Notes: generated by a model not told the origin, from the sequence alone. A DNA stretch of 64,000 nucleotides from an uncultured Alphaproteobacteria bacterium (GCA_944392835.1 CALXYB010000002.1:31917-95916), one strand, 5' to 3'. Shown: positions 34,245 to 43,357, counted from the first letter of the stretch. Numbers and translations are program-made.

Positions 34245-34298
34245 ACGCAAACTGATGGTTGCTCTCCTATGTGAGAGTTTGTCGGTTTGCGTTTTTTT
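34245..34298 (+). terminator. Intrinsic terminator of rpsT
   Basis: An outer stem ACGCAAAC / GTTTGCGT (34245-34252, 34285-34292) encloses a CTCTC-GAGAG hairpin and leads into seven T. Confidence 0.85.
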
Positions 34299-34771
34299 GT
34301 GCCAAAATCGGCAGAATCTAAGCGACTCTGCAAGAATCTTCTGTCAAGAAAATTAATTGCAATGTTCGGTGAATGTTCTGTTGTAATTATTTTTTTTTGC
34401 TTTTACTATCCAGACAAATTCCGATGGAAATTATTTGAAAATTTTAGTCGGAACTTACTCTGAAATTAATACCCAGTAGATTGCAAAAATTGGGGAACAA
34501 TCTTTAAAGTATTATCTTAAGAGTTTCTGTCTTCTCTGATGGAATGTCTTTATTGATTTTGGAAATGGGACCGAATTTTATTAAAGATATTGCGCTAGAA
34601 GACAGCTAATGCAAGGGGCAAGATGCCTCCAGAAATATTGGGGTTGTCTTGCGGCGTGGATATTATGGTGGATTGCCAAAACAAAAGTTCGGAGATGCCG
34701 GTTTTTTGCAAGGTGATTCATTAATATTCATTCCGATTGTTTTTAGTGATTTTATTATATGGGGAGATATG
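34299..34771 (+). other. 473-bp gap upstream of dnaA
   Basis: No convincing gene. An open frame reaches from 34649 into dnaA, but the natural start is at 34772. I searched for DnaA boxes (TTATNCACA): the best sites (CTATCCAGA near 34410 and CGTGGATAT near 34660) each have two mismatches, so this does not look like a replication origin. It holds a short direct repeat AATGTTC (near 34362 and 34373) and the 12-mer TCTTAAGAGTTT shared with the rpsT promoter. It is probably a long regulatory region or leader of dnaA. Confidence 0.5.
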
Positions 34772-36217
34772 ATGGCTGAAGAAGCAATTAACAACAACAG
34801 TTCTGTTCAGGAACAATGGGGACAGATCTGCAGCCAGTTGAAAGTTGAAGTAGGGGAAACAGCTTTTGACAGTTGGTTAAAGCCACTGACACCGGGTGCT
34901 TTTAATGATGGAATTATGAATATTTGTGTTCCGACCCGATTTATGAGAAACTGGGTAATTACTCATTATAGCGACCGCATCCACAAAATTTGGGAGAAAA
35001 AGAATCCGGCTATTAAAAGCGTCAACTTTGTTGTTCAAGCCGTCCAAGAGGACTCTAAAGGACTTTACAATCCCTCTGTCCGTTCTTTGTTGAAGAAAAT
35101 CTCTTCAAGTCCGGCTCCGCAAAATATTTATCAATCCGGCCTTAATTCTGTTTTAGCAAACAGTAACGATTTTCAAGCTAACAGCGACCAATCTTTGTCT
35201 GTTCCGCTTAATCCGCAATATACTTTTGACAATTTTGTTGTCGGCAAGACCAATGAGTTTGCTTATGCGGCTGCTCGCAAAGTTGCGGAATCAAGAAACG
35301 TTTCTTTTAACCCGTTGTTCTTATACTCCGGCGTTGGTCTTGGCAAAACACACTTGATGCACGCTATTGCTTGGCATATTAAGCAACAAGATCCGACCAG
35401 AAATATTGTTTATTTGTCCGCTGAGAAGTTTATGTATAAGTTTGTTCGCGCTTTGCGCTACAAAGATACAACAGCCTTCAAAGAGCAGTTCCGTTCCGTT
35501 GATGTTTTAATGGTTGATGACGTTCAGTTTATGGGCGGTAAAGACACCACTCAAGAAGAGTTCTTTTATACCTTTAATTCCTTAATTGAAGAAGGTCGCC
35601 AGATTATTATCTCCGCGGATAAATCTCCGGCTGATTTGGAAGGAATTGAGGCTCGCTTAAAATCTCGCTTGGGTTGCGGTTTGGTTGCCGACATTCATCC
35701 GACTGACTTTGACTTGCGTATCGGTATTTTGGAGAACAAAGCTCGCCAGCTCGGTGTTGAATTGCCACAAAAAGTTTCTGAATTTTTGGCAAGCAAGATT
35801 ACCTCCAATATTCGTGAGCTTGAAGGCGCTCTCCGTCGTGTGATTGCACATTCTCAGCTCTTGAGCGACAAAGAAATCACTTTGGACATGACTCAAGATG
35901 TCTTAAAAGATATGTTGCGTTCTTATGACAAGCGCACCACGATTGATGAAATTCAGAAAAAAGTTGCTGAACATTTCAATATTTCGGTCAAAGAAATGCA
36001 GTCTTCCCGCAGAGCTCGTACAGTTGCTCGTCCGCGTCAGATTGCCATGTATTTGGCTAAACAACTCACCTCGCGTTCATTGCCGGAAATCGGTCGCAAA
36101 TTTGACCGTGACCACACAACCGTTATGCATGCGGTTCGCAAGGTTGAGGAACTTATCTTAGAAGATGCTTCTCTGGCAGAAAATGTTGATGCTTTGAGAA
36201 GAGCTTTGGAAGCCTAA
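34772..36217 (+). CDS. dnaA: Chromosomal replication initiator protein DnaA
   Basis: Predicted 481 residues. The ATG at 34772 is chosen for its GGGGAG (34761-34766) and because the N-terminus then starts MAEEAI before the helical domain I (QEQWGQICSQLK). Domain III has Walker A (GVGLGKTH), Walker B (LMVDDVQF) and sensor motifs; domain IV ends with the DnaA-box-binding helix (GRKFDRDHTTVMHAVRKV). It opens the replication origin. A terminator follows 22 bp after the stop. Confidence 0.98.
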   Translation: MAEEAINNNSSVQEQWGQICSQLKVEVGETAFDSWLKPLTPGAFNDGIMNICVPTRFMRNWVITHYSDRIHKIWEKKNPAIKSVNFVVQAVQEDSKGLYNPSVRSLLKKISSSPAPQNIYQSGLNSVLANSNDFQANSDQSLSVPLNPQYTFDNFVVGKTNEFAYAAARKVAESRNVSFNPLFLYSGVGLGKTHLMHAIAWHIKQQDPTRNIVYLSAEKFMYKFVRALRYKDTTAFKEQFRSVDVLMVDDVQFMGGKDTTQEEFFYTFNSLIEEGRQIIISADKSPADLEGIEARLKSRLGCGLVADIHPTDFDLRIGILENKARQLGVELPQKVSEFLASKITSNIRELEGALRRVIAHSQLLSDKEITLDMTQDVLKDMLRSYDKRTTIDEIQKKVAEHFNISVKEMQSSRRARTVARPRQIAMYLAKQLTSRSLPEIGRKFDRDHTTVMHAVRKVEELILEDASLAENVDALRRALEA

Positions 36218-36238
36218 ACTAACTCTAACTCCTTAATT

Positions 36239-36277
36239 AAACAGGTTTTACCTTTTGTGTAAAACCTGTTTTTTTAT
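36239..36277 (+). terminator. Intrinsic terminator of dnaA
   Basis: A 12-bp perfect stem AAACAGGTTTTA / TAAAACCTGTTT (36239-36250, 36260-36271) precedes a T-run. Confidence 0.92.
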
Positions 36278-36322
36278 TGTAAAAGGTTTTCCGTATTTTA
36301 CCTTGATGCTTGGAGAAGCGCC

Positions 36323-36741
36323 ATGAATGATGAGAAAATTGTAAAAGTCGGGTTAGGTTTATATATTTTCAACGAAAGACATCAGGTCTTGCTGGGTTTG
36401 AGAAAATCTGCTCACGGAAACGGCACTTGGTGTCCGCCGGGCGGGCATATGGAATATGGCGAAAATTTTGAAGAAGGAGCTACCCGAGAAGCTAAGAAAC
36501 GGGGTTGGTTATCGCTCCTCAAGACGTTGTTTTGGCTGATGTTACCAATGATTTTTTTGAGGAATCGGGCAAGCATTATGTTACGCTTAATATGATTACA
36601 CATTGCTTTAGCGGTGAACCCAAAATTATGGAGCCTGATAAATGCGCAGAATGGCGTTGGTTTGATGAAAAAAATCTGCCCTCAAATATGTTTTTACCTG
36701 CCGCTAATTTTCTAAAAAAACACAAGCTCTCCGAATACTAA
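36323..36741 (+). pseudogene. Nudix hydrolase gene broken by a frameshift in the Nudix box
   Basis: The first frame (36323 onward) gives a normal Nudix N-terminus up to CPPGGHMEYGENFEEGATREAK. The reading then continues in another frame from about 36502, GLVIAPQDVVLADVTNDFF, to the stop at 36741. At the junction (36491-36502) the sequence GCTAAGAAACGGGG lacks 1 or 4 bases relative to a Nudix box: restoring four bases would give REAKEETGL, the exact consensus G-x5-E-x7-R-E-U-x-E-E-x-G-U. The intact gene would have made a protein of about 139 residues. It could be a recent pseudogene, or a sequencing or assembly error in an A-rich run. Confidence 0.8.
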
Positions 36742-36837
36742 AAAAGCTGTTGACGAATCGTTGTTTTAGTTTCGGTTTTTGCTAAATGGGTGCTATATTT
36801 AGTGAAAATTAGTTTATAACATTAATGGTATAAGAAA

Positions 36838-37956
36838 ATGAGATTTACAATTGAGCGCGCAAAATTGCTGAAAACTCTGAGCCACGTTCAGAGTATTGTT
36901 GAAAAGAGAAACACTATTCCGGTTCTCTCAAATGTTAAGATTGAGGCTATGGAAGACGGTATCAGCTTTAAGGCTACGGATATGGATACCGAGATTACGG
37001 AAATTGTTGATGCCAAGACTGCTGAAACAGGTGCAACAACTGCTCCGGCTCATATGCTTTATGACATTGTTCGTAAGCTTTCTGATGGTTCTGATGTTGA
37101 GCTGACTTTTCCTGATGAAAAAGGTCAATTAACCATTGCCTCCGGCCGGTCTAAGTTTTCACTCTCTACCATCGGCGTGGAAGATTTTCCGGTTATCTCC
37201 GGCGACAAACTTCCGGTTAATTTTGCTATGGGCAAAGATGAGCTCAAAGATGTTATTGACCGTACACAGTTCGCCGTATCTACCGAAGAAACCAGATATT
37301 ATCTGAATGGTTTGTACATTCATGCCAAAAACGAAGGCGAAGCTAAGGTTCTGCGCGTAGTTGCCACAGACGGACACCGCTTGGCTTGTGTAGAATCGCC
37401 TTTGCCGAAAGGTGCAGAAAATATGACCGGTGTTATTGTACCGAGAAAGACGGTTGCCGAAGTTCGCAAACTCTTAGATGACAGTTCTACCGATAATATT
37501 ACCATCGCTTTGTCTGAAAACAAAATTCGCTTCACTATGGAAGATGTTATTTTGACATCTAAGTTGATTGACGGAACTTATCCGGACTATGAGCGCGTTA
37601 TTCCGACAGATAATGATAAAGTCTTGGAACTTGGCGTTAAGGAGCTTTCTTCCGCCGTTGACCGTGTTTCGGTTGTGGCAGAAAGAACTCGTGCCATCAA
37701 AATGATTACAAACAAGAATCATGTTACCATCACAACTTCAAGCCCGGATTTGGGTTCTGCTATGGAAGAAGTTGAGGCTAAATATGACAGCGAATCGTTG
37801 GAGATTGGTTATAACTTCCGTTATCTCTTGGATATCTTGGGCGAAGTTAAAGGCGAGAGCGTTAAAATCAGCTTTGCTGATGGCTCTTCTCCTTCCGTTA
37901 TCCATGACACAAGCGACGCCAGCGCTATTTATGTTTTGATGCCGATGCGTGTTTAA
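36838..37956 (+). CDS. dnaN: DNA polymerase III subunit beta (sliding clamp)
   Basis: Predicted 372 residues, the usual length for three clamp domains. MRFTIERAKLLKTLSHVQSIV, NTIPVLSNV and the C-terminal YVLMPMRV are typical. The dimer encircles DNA and tethers polymerase III and repair proteins. Located after dnaA, with only the broken Nudix gene between. Five bp separate it from recF. Confidence 0.98.
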   Translation: MRFTIERAKLLKTLSHVQSIVEKRNTIPVLSNVKIEAMEDGISFKATDMDTEITEIVDAKTAETGATTAPAHMLYDIVRKLSDGSDVELTFPDEKGQLTIASGRSKFSLSTIGVEDFPVISGDKLPVNFAMGKDELKDVIDRTQFAVSTEETRYYLNGLYIHAKNEGEAKVLRVVATDGHRLACVESPLPKGAENMTGVIVPRKTVAEVRKLLDDSSTDNITIALSENKIRFTMEDVILTSKLIDGTYPDYERVIPTDNDKVLELGVKELSSAVDRVSVVAERTRAIKMITNKNHVTITTSSPDLGSAMEEVEAKYDSESLEIGYNFRYLLDILGEVKGESVKISFADGSSPSVIHDTSDASAIYVLMPMRV

Positions 37957-37961
37957 GAAAA

Positions 37962-39182
37962 ATGACGGACAACTTGGCATTAAATTTAGCTCAGTTTATG
38001 AAAGAAAAGTCAGGTGTTACACGCCTGACTTTAACTGACTTTAGAAACTATGCGCATTTGCGAATCAATGCCAAGCTTGCTCCCGTTATCATTACCGGAG
38101 AAAACGGAACCGGAAAAACTAACATTCTGGAAGCAATCTCTTTTCTTACGCCGGGGCGTGGTCTTCGCTCGGCCAGATTGGCGGATATCAGAAGAATTAC
38201 GCCGGCTTTGGTTAATGATGAATATAGCCCGACCGAAATATCAAACCTGAATTGGGCTGTTTCAGCCTTGGTCAATAAAGGTGAAGATGAGATTGAAATC
38301 GGGACAGCAGTTGAGAAAACCACCAGAGAAACCGATGAGGATGATTTTCGGTCTTATGAAAGACGAATCGTCAAAATCAATGGGCAAAAAACCTCCTCAC
38401 AATCAGATTTGGGGAAATATATTTCCGCTATTTGGCTTACCCCGCAGATGGACAGATTGTTCCGCGGCGGCTCGCAACCCAGACGCAGCTTTTTGGACCG
38501 TTTAGTTTATGCTTTTGATGTGGAACATACCAAAAGAACGGCTAATTTTGAACACCTATACAAAGAATGGTATCAGTTACTTAAAAACGGTAATAATAAC
38601 AATAATTGGCTGACATCTTTGGAAGAAAATATGGCGGGAATCGGCGTGGCTATCGCGGCGGCAAGGCGTGAGCTGATTGCCAAGCTTAATAAGTTTATTG
38701 AAAAAGAGCCGGATGATGTTTTTCCGAATGTTATGTTGGAGCTGGACGGCACAATAGAACAGCTTTTGGACACGATGCCGGCGATTGATGTTGAAGATTA
38801 TTATATCCAAAAATTGAAGTCTCAACGCCGCAATGTTTTATATAATGACAATGTGGACGGAGTTAACCGTACGGACTTTAAGGTTTATTACAAAAAGAAA
38901 AGAATGCCGGCGGAACTTTGCTCTACGGGTGAGCAAAAATCGCTGCTGATTAGCATTATTTTGGCACAGACAAAATGCCAAACCTTGGATAAAGGTTTTG
39001 CGCCAGTGTTGTTGCTGGATGAGGTTGTAGCGCATTTGGACGACCTCAAACGCGAGGCTTTGCTTGAAAAAATCAGAGACCTCGGTATTCAGGCATGGAT
39101 TACGTCCACCGACCCGAAGCTCTTTGCTTCTCTTTCTGATGAAGCACAATTTTTGGAAGTTAGAAACAACAGCGTGGTTTAG
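37962..39182 (+). CDS. recF: DNA replication and repair protein RecF
   Basis: Predicted 406 residues. Walker A GENGTGKTN near residues 46-54, the signature-like ELCSTGEQKSLL, and Walker B PVLLLDEVVAHLD mark an SMC/RecF-type ATPase. It loads RecA at gaps. gyrB, which often follows recF, is found at 48129 on the other strand. Residues 20-30 (RLTLTDFRNYAHL) match the conserved RecF N-terminus. The last 4 bp overlap the convergent ABC exporter gene. Confidence 0.95.
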   Translation: MTDNLALNLAQFMKEKSGVTRLTLTDFRNYAHLRINAKLAPVIITGENGTGKTNILEAISFLTPGRGLRSARLADIRRITPALVNDEYSPTEISNLNWAVSALVNKGEDEIEIGTAVEKTTRETDEDDFRSYERRIVKINGQKTSSQSDLGKYISAIWLTPQMDRLFRGGSQPRRSFLDRLVYAFDVEHTKRTANFEHLYKEWYQLLKNGNNNNNWLTSLEENMAGIGVAIAAARRELIAKLNKFIEKEPDDVFPNVMLELDGTIEQLLDTMPAIDVEDYYIQKLKSQRRNVLYNDNVDGVNRTDFKVYYKKKRMPAELCSTGEQKSLLISIILAQTKCQTLDKGFAPVLLLDEVVAHLDDLKREALLEKIRDLGIQAWITSTDPKLFASLSDEAQFLEVRNNSVV

Positions 39183-40936
39183 CTCTCGTTTTGCACCATA
39201 AAGCCATCCGCCTGCATATTGTATAATTTATAATAACGGCCTTTTTTGCGCAGGAGGCTTAAGTGTGTTCCCTGTTCTACAATCCTGCCTTTTTCAAAAA
39301 CAAGAATCCTATCCATCTCGCGCAAGGTGGACAAGCGGTGCGCAATGGCAATAACGGTTTTGTTTTGCATTAGGTGAATCAGGGATTTTTGAATATGTTT
39401 TTCGCTCTTGCTGTCTAAGGCTGAGGTGGCCTCATCAAAGACCAGAATCGGCGCATTTTTGAGCAAGGCGCGGGCGATGGCTATGCGTTGTCTTTCGCCA
39501 CCGGACAAAACAACGCCTCTATCTCCGACCTTGGTCTGATAGCCGTTCGGAAAAGCACGGATGAAATCATCGGCTCCAGCTTGGCGCGCCGCTTTATAAA
39601 CCTCTTCTTCCGTGGCATTGGTTCGTCCATATTTAATATTTTCAAACAAAGTCCTATTAAACAAGCAAACATCTTGCGGAATGGTTGAAATCAGCTTATG
39701 CAGCGAATTTTGCGTAACATCGCGGATATCTTTACCATTTATTTTTATGCTGCCGTCATTTATGTCATAATAACGGGCAATAAGTTTGATAAAGGTGGAT
39801 TTGCCGCTGCCGGAATGACCGACTAAGCCGACTTTTTCTCCGGCCTTGATTGTAAGCGATAAATCTTCAAACAAATTTTTGCGGCCGTTGTAAGCAAAAG
39901 AAACTTTGTCAAAAGTGATTTCGGCTTTTTTGGCTTTGAGTTCTGTCGCATTCGGGCGGTCTTTGAGTTCAGGCTCTACGGCCAAAGTGTCTAACGCCGA
40001 CTTTAATTGACCGTGAATGCGCATAATGTTCATATAAACCCAAGTGAGCTGAAAGACCATTCCGGCTATCATCGCAAAAAGCGTGTTGGCATAGATGAAG
40101 TTCGTGGTATCAATGCCACCGCGGCGAAAGACCCAAATTGACAACATCATAAAACCCAGCATTGAAGCAACGGAGATTAGGTTTTGGCTTAAATGAATCC
40201 AGGCTTTGACTTTTTGCTCTTTTGTTTCAGATTTGCGCAGAATCCGCAAATATTTTATCAAATTAAGCCGCTCAAAACGAAAGTTGGCGAAACTTTTTAT
40301 CTCACTATAATTGGCCAGACTGTCTACAATAACGCCGTTTGCTTGGCTTTGTTGACGGCTGGTTTCTTTGGACAAGGCGGAGCGTTTTTTTCCAAGCTTC
40401 CAACTGACCAGAAGGATCATCACAAGCCAAAGCAACATTGCACCAAAAAAGTAAATGTTCATCGCGCTCAAAATGCCAATGGCTATCAGCACATACATAA
40501 TCATTGAGGAAGACATCATAAACTCATTAAAGCCGTCTAACACGCCGGTGTTGAGCTGCGTTACCTTATTGGAAATATTGCCGGACATTTCCTGGTTGAA
40601 GTAAGCTATGGAATGCTGGTTGGTATAGTCAAAGCTATCGCGAATCACTAAGGTTCTTACTTGCGGCAAAATATAGGCCGCCAGAAACATTGTGGCATCA
40701 AAAAAAACGACTCTTGCCAACCCCAAACCAAAGGCAACAAAGGCAAAATATATAATCTTCTCCCAATAATCCGGTATCCCAACTTCTCCGGCCGCCGTAT
40801 TATAAATCTTTGCCAAGTAAAGCGGGTAGGTCTGATTACAAAGCTGAGATGCAAAATTAAGCAAAAGCACAGCTATAACCAAATACTTAAAAATACAGAT
40901 GTAGTGCCAGAGATATTTAAAGGGAGTTTTTTCCAT
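39179..40936 (-). CDS. ABC exporter, fused permease and ATPase
   Basis: Predicted 585 residues, one half of a homodimeric type IV exporter. Six transmembrane helices fill residues about 20-320. The ATPase has Walker A GHSGSGKST, signature LSGGERQRIAIARA, Walker B ILVFDEATSALD and the H-loop IAIAHRLST. The family includes lipid A and multidrug exporters; the substrate cannot be read from sequence, though MsbA-like lipids are possible. Single gene, transcribed away from the PTS operon promoter. Confidence 0.93.
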   Translation of the reverse strand: MEKTPFKYLWHYICIFKYLVIAVLLLNFASQLCNQTYPLYLAKIYNTAAGEVGIPDYWEKIIYFAFVAFGLGLARVVFFDATMFLAAYILPQVRTLVIRDSFDYTNQHSIAYFNQEMSGNISNKVTQLNTGVLDGFNEFMMSSSMIMYVLIAIGILSAMNIYFFGAMLLWLVMILLVSWKLGKKRSALSKETSRQQSQANGVIVDSLANYSEIKSFANFRFERLNLIKYLRILRKSETKEQKVKAWIHLSQNLISVASMLGFMMLSIWVFRRGGIDTTNFIYANTLFAMIAGMVFQLTWVYMNIMRIHGQLKSALDTLAVEPELKDRPNATELKAKKAEITFDKVSFAYNGRKNLFEDLSLTIKAGEKVGLVGHSGSGKSTFIKLIARYYDINDGSIKINGKDIRDVTQNSLHKLISTIPQDVCLFNRTLFENIKYGRTNATEEEVYKAARQAGADDFIRAFPNGYQTKVGDRGVVLSGGERQRIAIARALLKNAPILVFDEATSALDSKSEKHIQKSLIHLMQNKTVIAIAHRLSTLREMDRILVFEKGRIVEQGTHLSLLRKKGRYYKLYNMQADGFMVQNES

Positions 40937-40962
40937 GGATGGTCCGTTCTATTAACTCAAAA

Positions 40963-40991
40963 TTGACACATTGCTGATATTGTACTAATAT
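40963..40991 (+). promoter_or_regulatory. Strong sigma-70-type promoter of the PTS operon
   Basis: A consensus TTGACA (40963-40968), 17-bp spacer and TAATAT (40986-40991) predict a start near 40998, 35 bp before the first ATG. Confidence 0.75.
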
Positions 40992-41032
40992 CTTTTTTAG
41001 TTTGTGTGTTAACTCATCTTACAGGAAAAACT

Positions 41033-41452
41033 ATGGAAACACAATATTACACATTAATTGAAAAGCAGGATTTTTTTGAAATCATTGAAAATAAGTTCGG
41101 CGAGCTGGCTATTTTTATTGATGCCAGAGACGGTAGTCCGGTCAACCCCGTGTTGGAATTTGACGGCAAAAAAACCGCCCTTTTGAAACGTGATGACCGT
41201 TTGGCCGTTCGTCTGGATAATATTGATGAAGAAACCAAAGGTCCCTTGGCTGAGGCTGAATTTGTTTTGATTGTTGAACTCAACGGCAAAATGGTTGAAA
41301 GAACTTATGGCGTGCCGGTTGAGAATGTTGAAGAAATCGTCTTCAAAGGTCGCCAGACCCGTGCCGATGAGCTCGTCAAGGTTAAGAGCAAGGAAGATGT
41401 TATGAAAAGTTTTGGTGCTGTTCGCAGCTGGAGTTGTGGTGGAAAACAATGA
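41033..41452 (+). CDS. Hypothetical protein leading the PTS operon
   Basis: Predicted 139 residues from the ATG at 41033 (preceded by AGGA). Acidic and soluble, with alternating strands; I see no P-loop, so it is not HPr kinase, the gene often next to EIIA and HPr in alphaproteobacteria. The last residues SWSCGGKQ contain its only Cys. Its stop overlaps the EIIA start codon (ATGA), which argues for translational coupling and a role linked to the PTS proteins. Family unknown. Confidence 0.75.
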   Translation: METQYYTLIEKQDFFEIIENKFGELAIFIDARDGSPVNPVLEFDGKKTALLKRDDRLAVRLDNIDEETKGPLAEAEFVLIVELNGKMVERTYGVPVENVEEIVFKGRQTRADELVKVKSKEDVMKSFGAVRSWSCGGKQ

Positions 41453-41847
41453 TAGGTTTGGTTTTGGTTACACACGGCAATTTGGCCAAAGAATTTATAT
41501 CTGCCATGCAACATGTGGTCGGCAAACAAGATCAGATTGAGGCTGTTTGCATCGGTCCTGAGGATGATATGGAAATGCGCCGCGCGGAGATTTTGAAAAA
41601 AGTCAGTGAAGTTGACAAAGGACATGGCGCGATCGTTTTAACCGATATGTTTGGCGGAACTCCTTCAAACTTAGCTATCTCCATTATGGATAGAGCTAAG
41701 GTTGAGATTATTGCCGGAATTAATTTGCCGATGCTGATTAAATTAGCCTCCTTGCGCAAAGACAAAACCCTTAAAGAAACTGTTGAGGGCGCACAAGAAG
41801 CCGGCAAAAAATATATCAATATCGCATCACAATTGTTGGGAATGTAA
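41449..41847 (+). CDS. PTS mannose-family EIIA component
   Basis: Predicted 132 residues. The N-terminal strand and VTHGNLA place the phosphorylated His at position 9. LTDMFGGTPSNLAI is the conserved EIIA-Man loop. In alphaproteobacteria such stand-alone EIIA proteins, with HPr, form a regulatory rather than a sugar-transporting phosphorelay; no EIIB, EIIC or EIID gene is here. It lies between the unknown protein gene and HPr, with a 4-bp overlap upstream and 1 bp before HPr. Confidence 0.93.
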   Translation: MIGLVLVTHGNLAKEFISAMQHVVGKQDQIEAVCIGPEDDMEMRRAEILKKVSEVDKGHGAIVLTDMFGGTPSNLAISIMDRAKVEIIAGINLPMLIKLASLRKDKTLKETVEGAQEAGKKYINIASQLLGM

Positions 41848-41848
41848 G

Positions 41849-42127
41849 ATGAGTGAGAAGACTGTTTCCGCCGTTTTGGAAATCAAAAATAAAAAAGGTT
41901 TGCATGCCAGAGCTGCCGCCGCTTTTGTTAAGGCGATTGAAGATTTGGATGCTGATGTTACGGTTGAGAGAATCGGCCAAAAAGTTAATGGTTGTTCTAT
42001 TATGGGGTTGATGATGCTTGCGGCCGCCAAAGGCACTACAATCTCGGTTACTTGCGAAGGAAACCAAGCTCAGGAAGCGCTTGATGCCCTTACACTTCTG
42101 ATTGATAGCAAGTTCGGCGAAGAATAA
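41849..42127 (+). CDS. ptsH: Phosphocarrier protein HPr
   Basis: Predicted 92 residues. KGLHARAAAAF gives the phosphorylated His19, and NGCSIMGLMMLAA the regulatory-site Ser50, the residue that HPr kinase modifies in species that have it. No HPr kinase gene or EI (ptsI) is in the window. It passes phosphate from EI to the EIIA protein encoded just upstream. The stop is 7 bp before the methyltransferase start. Confidence 0.95.
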   Translation: MSEKTVSAVLEIKNKKGLHARAAAAFVKAIEDLDADVTVERIGQKVNGCSIMGLMMLAAAKGTTISVTCEGNQAQEALDALTLLIDSKFGEE

Positions 42128-42134
42128 GCCTGAG

Positions 42135-43058
42135 ATGAAAAAGAAAGCGCCCCGAAACAAAACAATTTGTTTAACTCTTAAGGAAACCGCAGAATATGCG
42201 GCAAAAACCATTAAGCTTAAAGAAAAAGCTTCTTTATCTGAGGTTTTGAATAAAACTATTTGTCAGGACGCGCTCAAGGCTCTGGATTTTTTGCCGGATA
42301 AAAGTGTTGATCTCCTCATCGCTGACCCACCGTATAATCTGACCAAGATCTTTGGCAAAAACACCTTCAAAGAGATGGACTTTGAGGCTTATAAGCTTTG
42401 GCTGGATAAGTGGCTTTCTAAAACCGTGCGCTTGTTGAAAGATAATGCCTCGGTTTATATTTGTTCTGACTGGAAAACATCCATCGCTATTCCCGAAATT
42501 GCCGGAAAATATTTTATTTTGCAAAACAGAATCTCTTGGGAGAGAGAAAAAGGGCGCGGTGCTCTCAATAACTGGAAAAATTGTCTGGAAGATATTTGGT
42601 TTTTTACCAAAGGCAAAGATTATAAATTTAACTTAGATGCGGTTAAGGTTCAGCGGCCGGTTATTGCTCCGTATCGTGACGAATCCGGCAAGCCTAAAGA
42701 TTGGGTTGATGATGGCAAGCAACGTTACCGCCTGACCTCGCCGTCTAATGTCTGGACAGACATATCCATTCCTTTCTGGTCTATGCCAGAAAACACGCCG
42801 CACCCCACACAAAAGCCCGAAAAACTGATTGCCAAGCTTATCTTAGCCTCAAGTGATGCGGGAGATGTGGTGCTTGACCCGTTTTTGGGCTCCGGCACAA
42901 CCTCGGTTACAGCAAAAAAACTCGGGCGAAACTATATCGGCATTGAACGCGAAAAAGAATATGCCGCCATCGCCGAAAAGCGTTTGGAAGATGCCGAATC
43001 TAACAAAAATATTCAGGGTTTTGAAAACGGAATTTTTAAAGCCAGAAATTTTATATAA
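42135..43058 (+). CDS. Orphan beta-class DNA methyltransferase
   Basis: Predicted 307 residues. The catalytic DPPY (64-67, in IADPPYNL) comes before the AdoMet-binding DPFLGSGTT near the C-terminus, which is the beta order (motif IV, target recognition, motif I). DPPY fits N6-adenine or N4-cytosine methylation; many similar enzymes are adenine methylases. It is shorter than CcrM and shows no clear CcrM C-terminal domain. No restriction endonuclease gene is next to it, so it may be a regulatory methylase. It lies in the PTS operon, 7 bp after HPr, an unusual place. Confidence 0.85.
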   Translation: MKKKAPRNKTICLTLKETAEYAAKTIKLKEKASLSEVLNKTICQDALKALDFLPDKSVDLLIADPPYNLTKIFGKNTFKEMDFEAYKLWLDKWLSKTVRLLKDNASVYICSDWKTSIAIPEIAGKYFILQNRISWEREKGRGALNNWKNCLEDIWFFTKGKDYKFNLDAVKVQRPVIAPYRDESGKPKDWVDDGKQRYRLTSPSNVWTDISIPFWSMPENTPHPTQKPEKLIAKLILASSDAGDVVLDPFLGSGTTSVTAKKLGRNYIGIEREKEYAAIAEKRLEDAESNKNIQGFENGIFKARNFI

Positions 43059-43152
43059 AACTTTTATAGCCTTTTTATCTGTCTTGTTTCCGCTTATTTC
43101 GTAATTATCTCTTGTTATGTCGCTTTTTCAACTTTTAGCAAGGAGAAAAATT

Positions 43153-43299
43153 ATGAAAAACGAGAAAAACACAACAAAGTCTTGCAACAGCAACAACAAC
43201 CAAAATACCACAAAATCAGCAAGTTCTTCTTCAGATAACAATTCTAATACTAACTCTCAAAATACCAATACCGGCAAGCATTGCGGCTGCAATAAGTAG
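43153..43299 (+). CDS. 48-residue Asn/Ser/Thr-rich small protein
   Basis: The ATG at 43153 is preceded by a strong AAGGAG at good spacing, and the frame is followed by a good terminator, so it is probably translated. The product is low complexity: over half Asn, Ser, Thr and Lys, one Cys near the start (KSCNSN) and a terminal GKHCGCNK. No signal peptide. The C-terminal His-Cys-x-Cys could bind a metal or take part in a disulfide (inference). Not recognised. It lies 94 bp after the methyltransferase gene. Confidence 0.6.
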   Translation: MKNEKNTTKSCNSNNNQNTTKSASSSSDNNSNTNSQNTNTGKHCGCNK

Positions 43300-43320
43300 T
43301 TTTATGCGCTGACGTTATGG

Positions 43321-43356
43321 CCTCTGTTTTGGTTATTAGCCAAGCAGAGGTTTTTC
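43321..43356 (+). terminator. Intrinsic terminator of the small Asn-rich protein gene
   Basis: CCTCTG / CAGAGG (43321-43326, 43345-43350), extended inward by TTGG / CCAA, is followed by five T. Confidence 0.8.
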
Positions 43357-43357
43357 G

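Noticed and set aside
34299..34771. Replication origin next to dnaA
   Set aside because: I found no DnaA box with fewer than two mismatches, and no clear AT-rich unwinding element beside such boxes.
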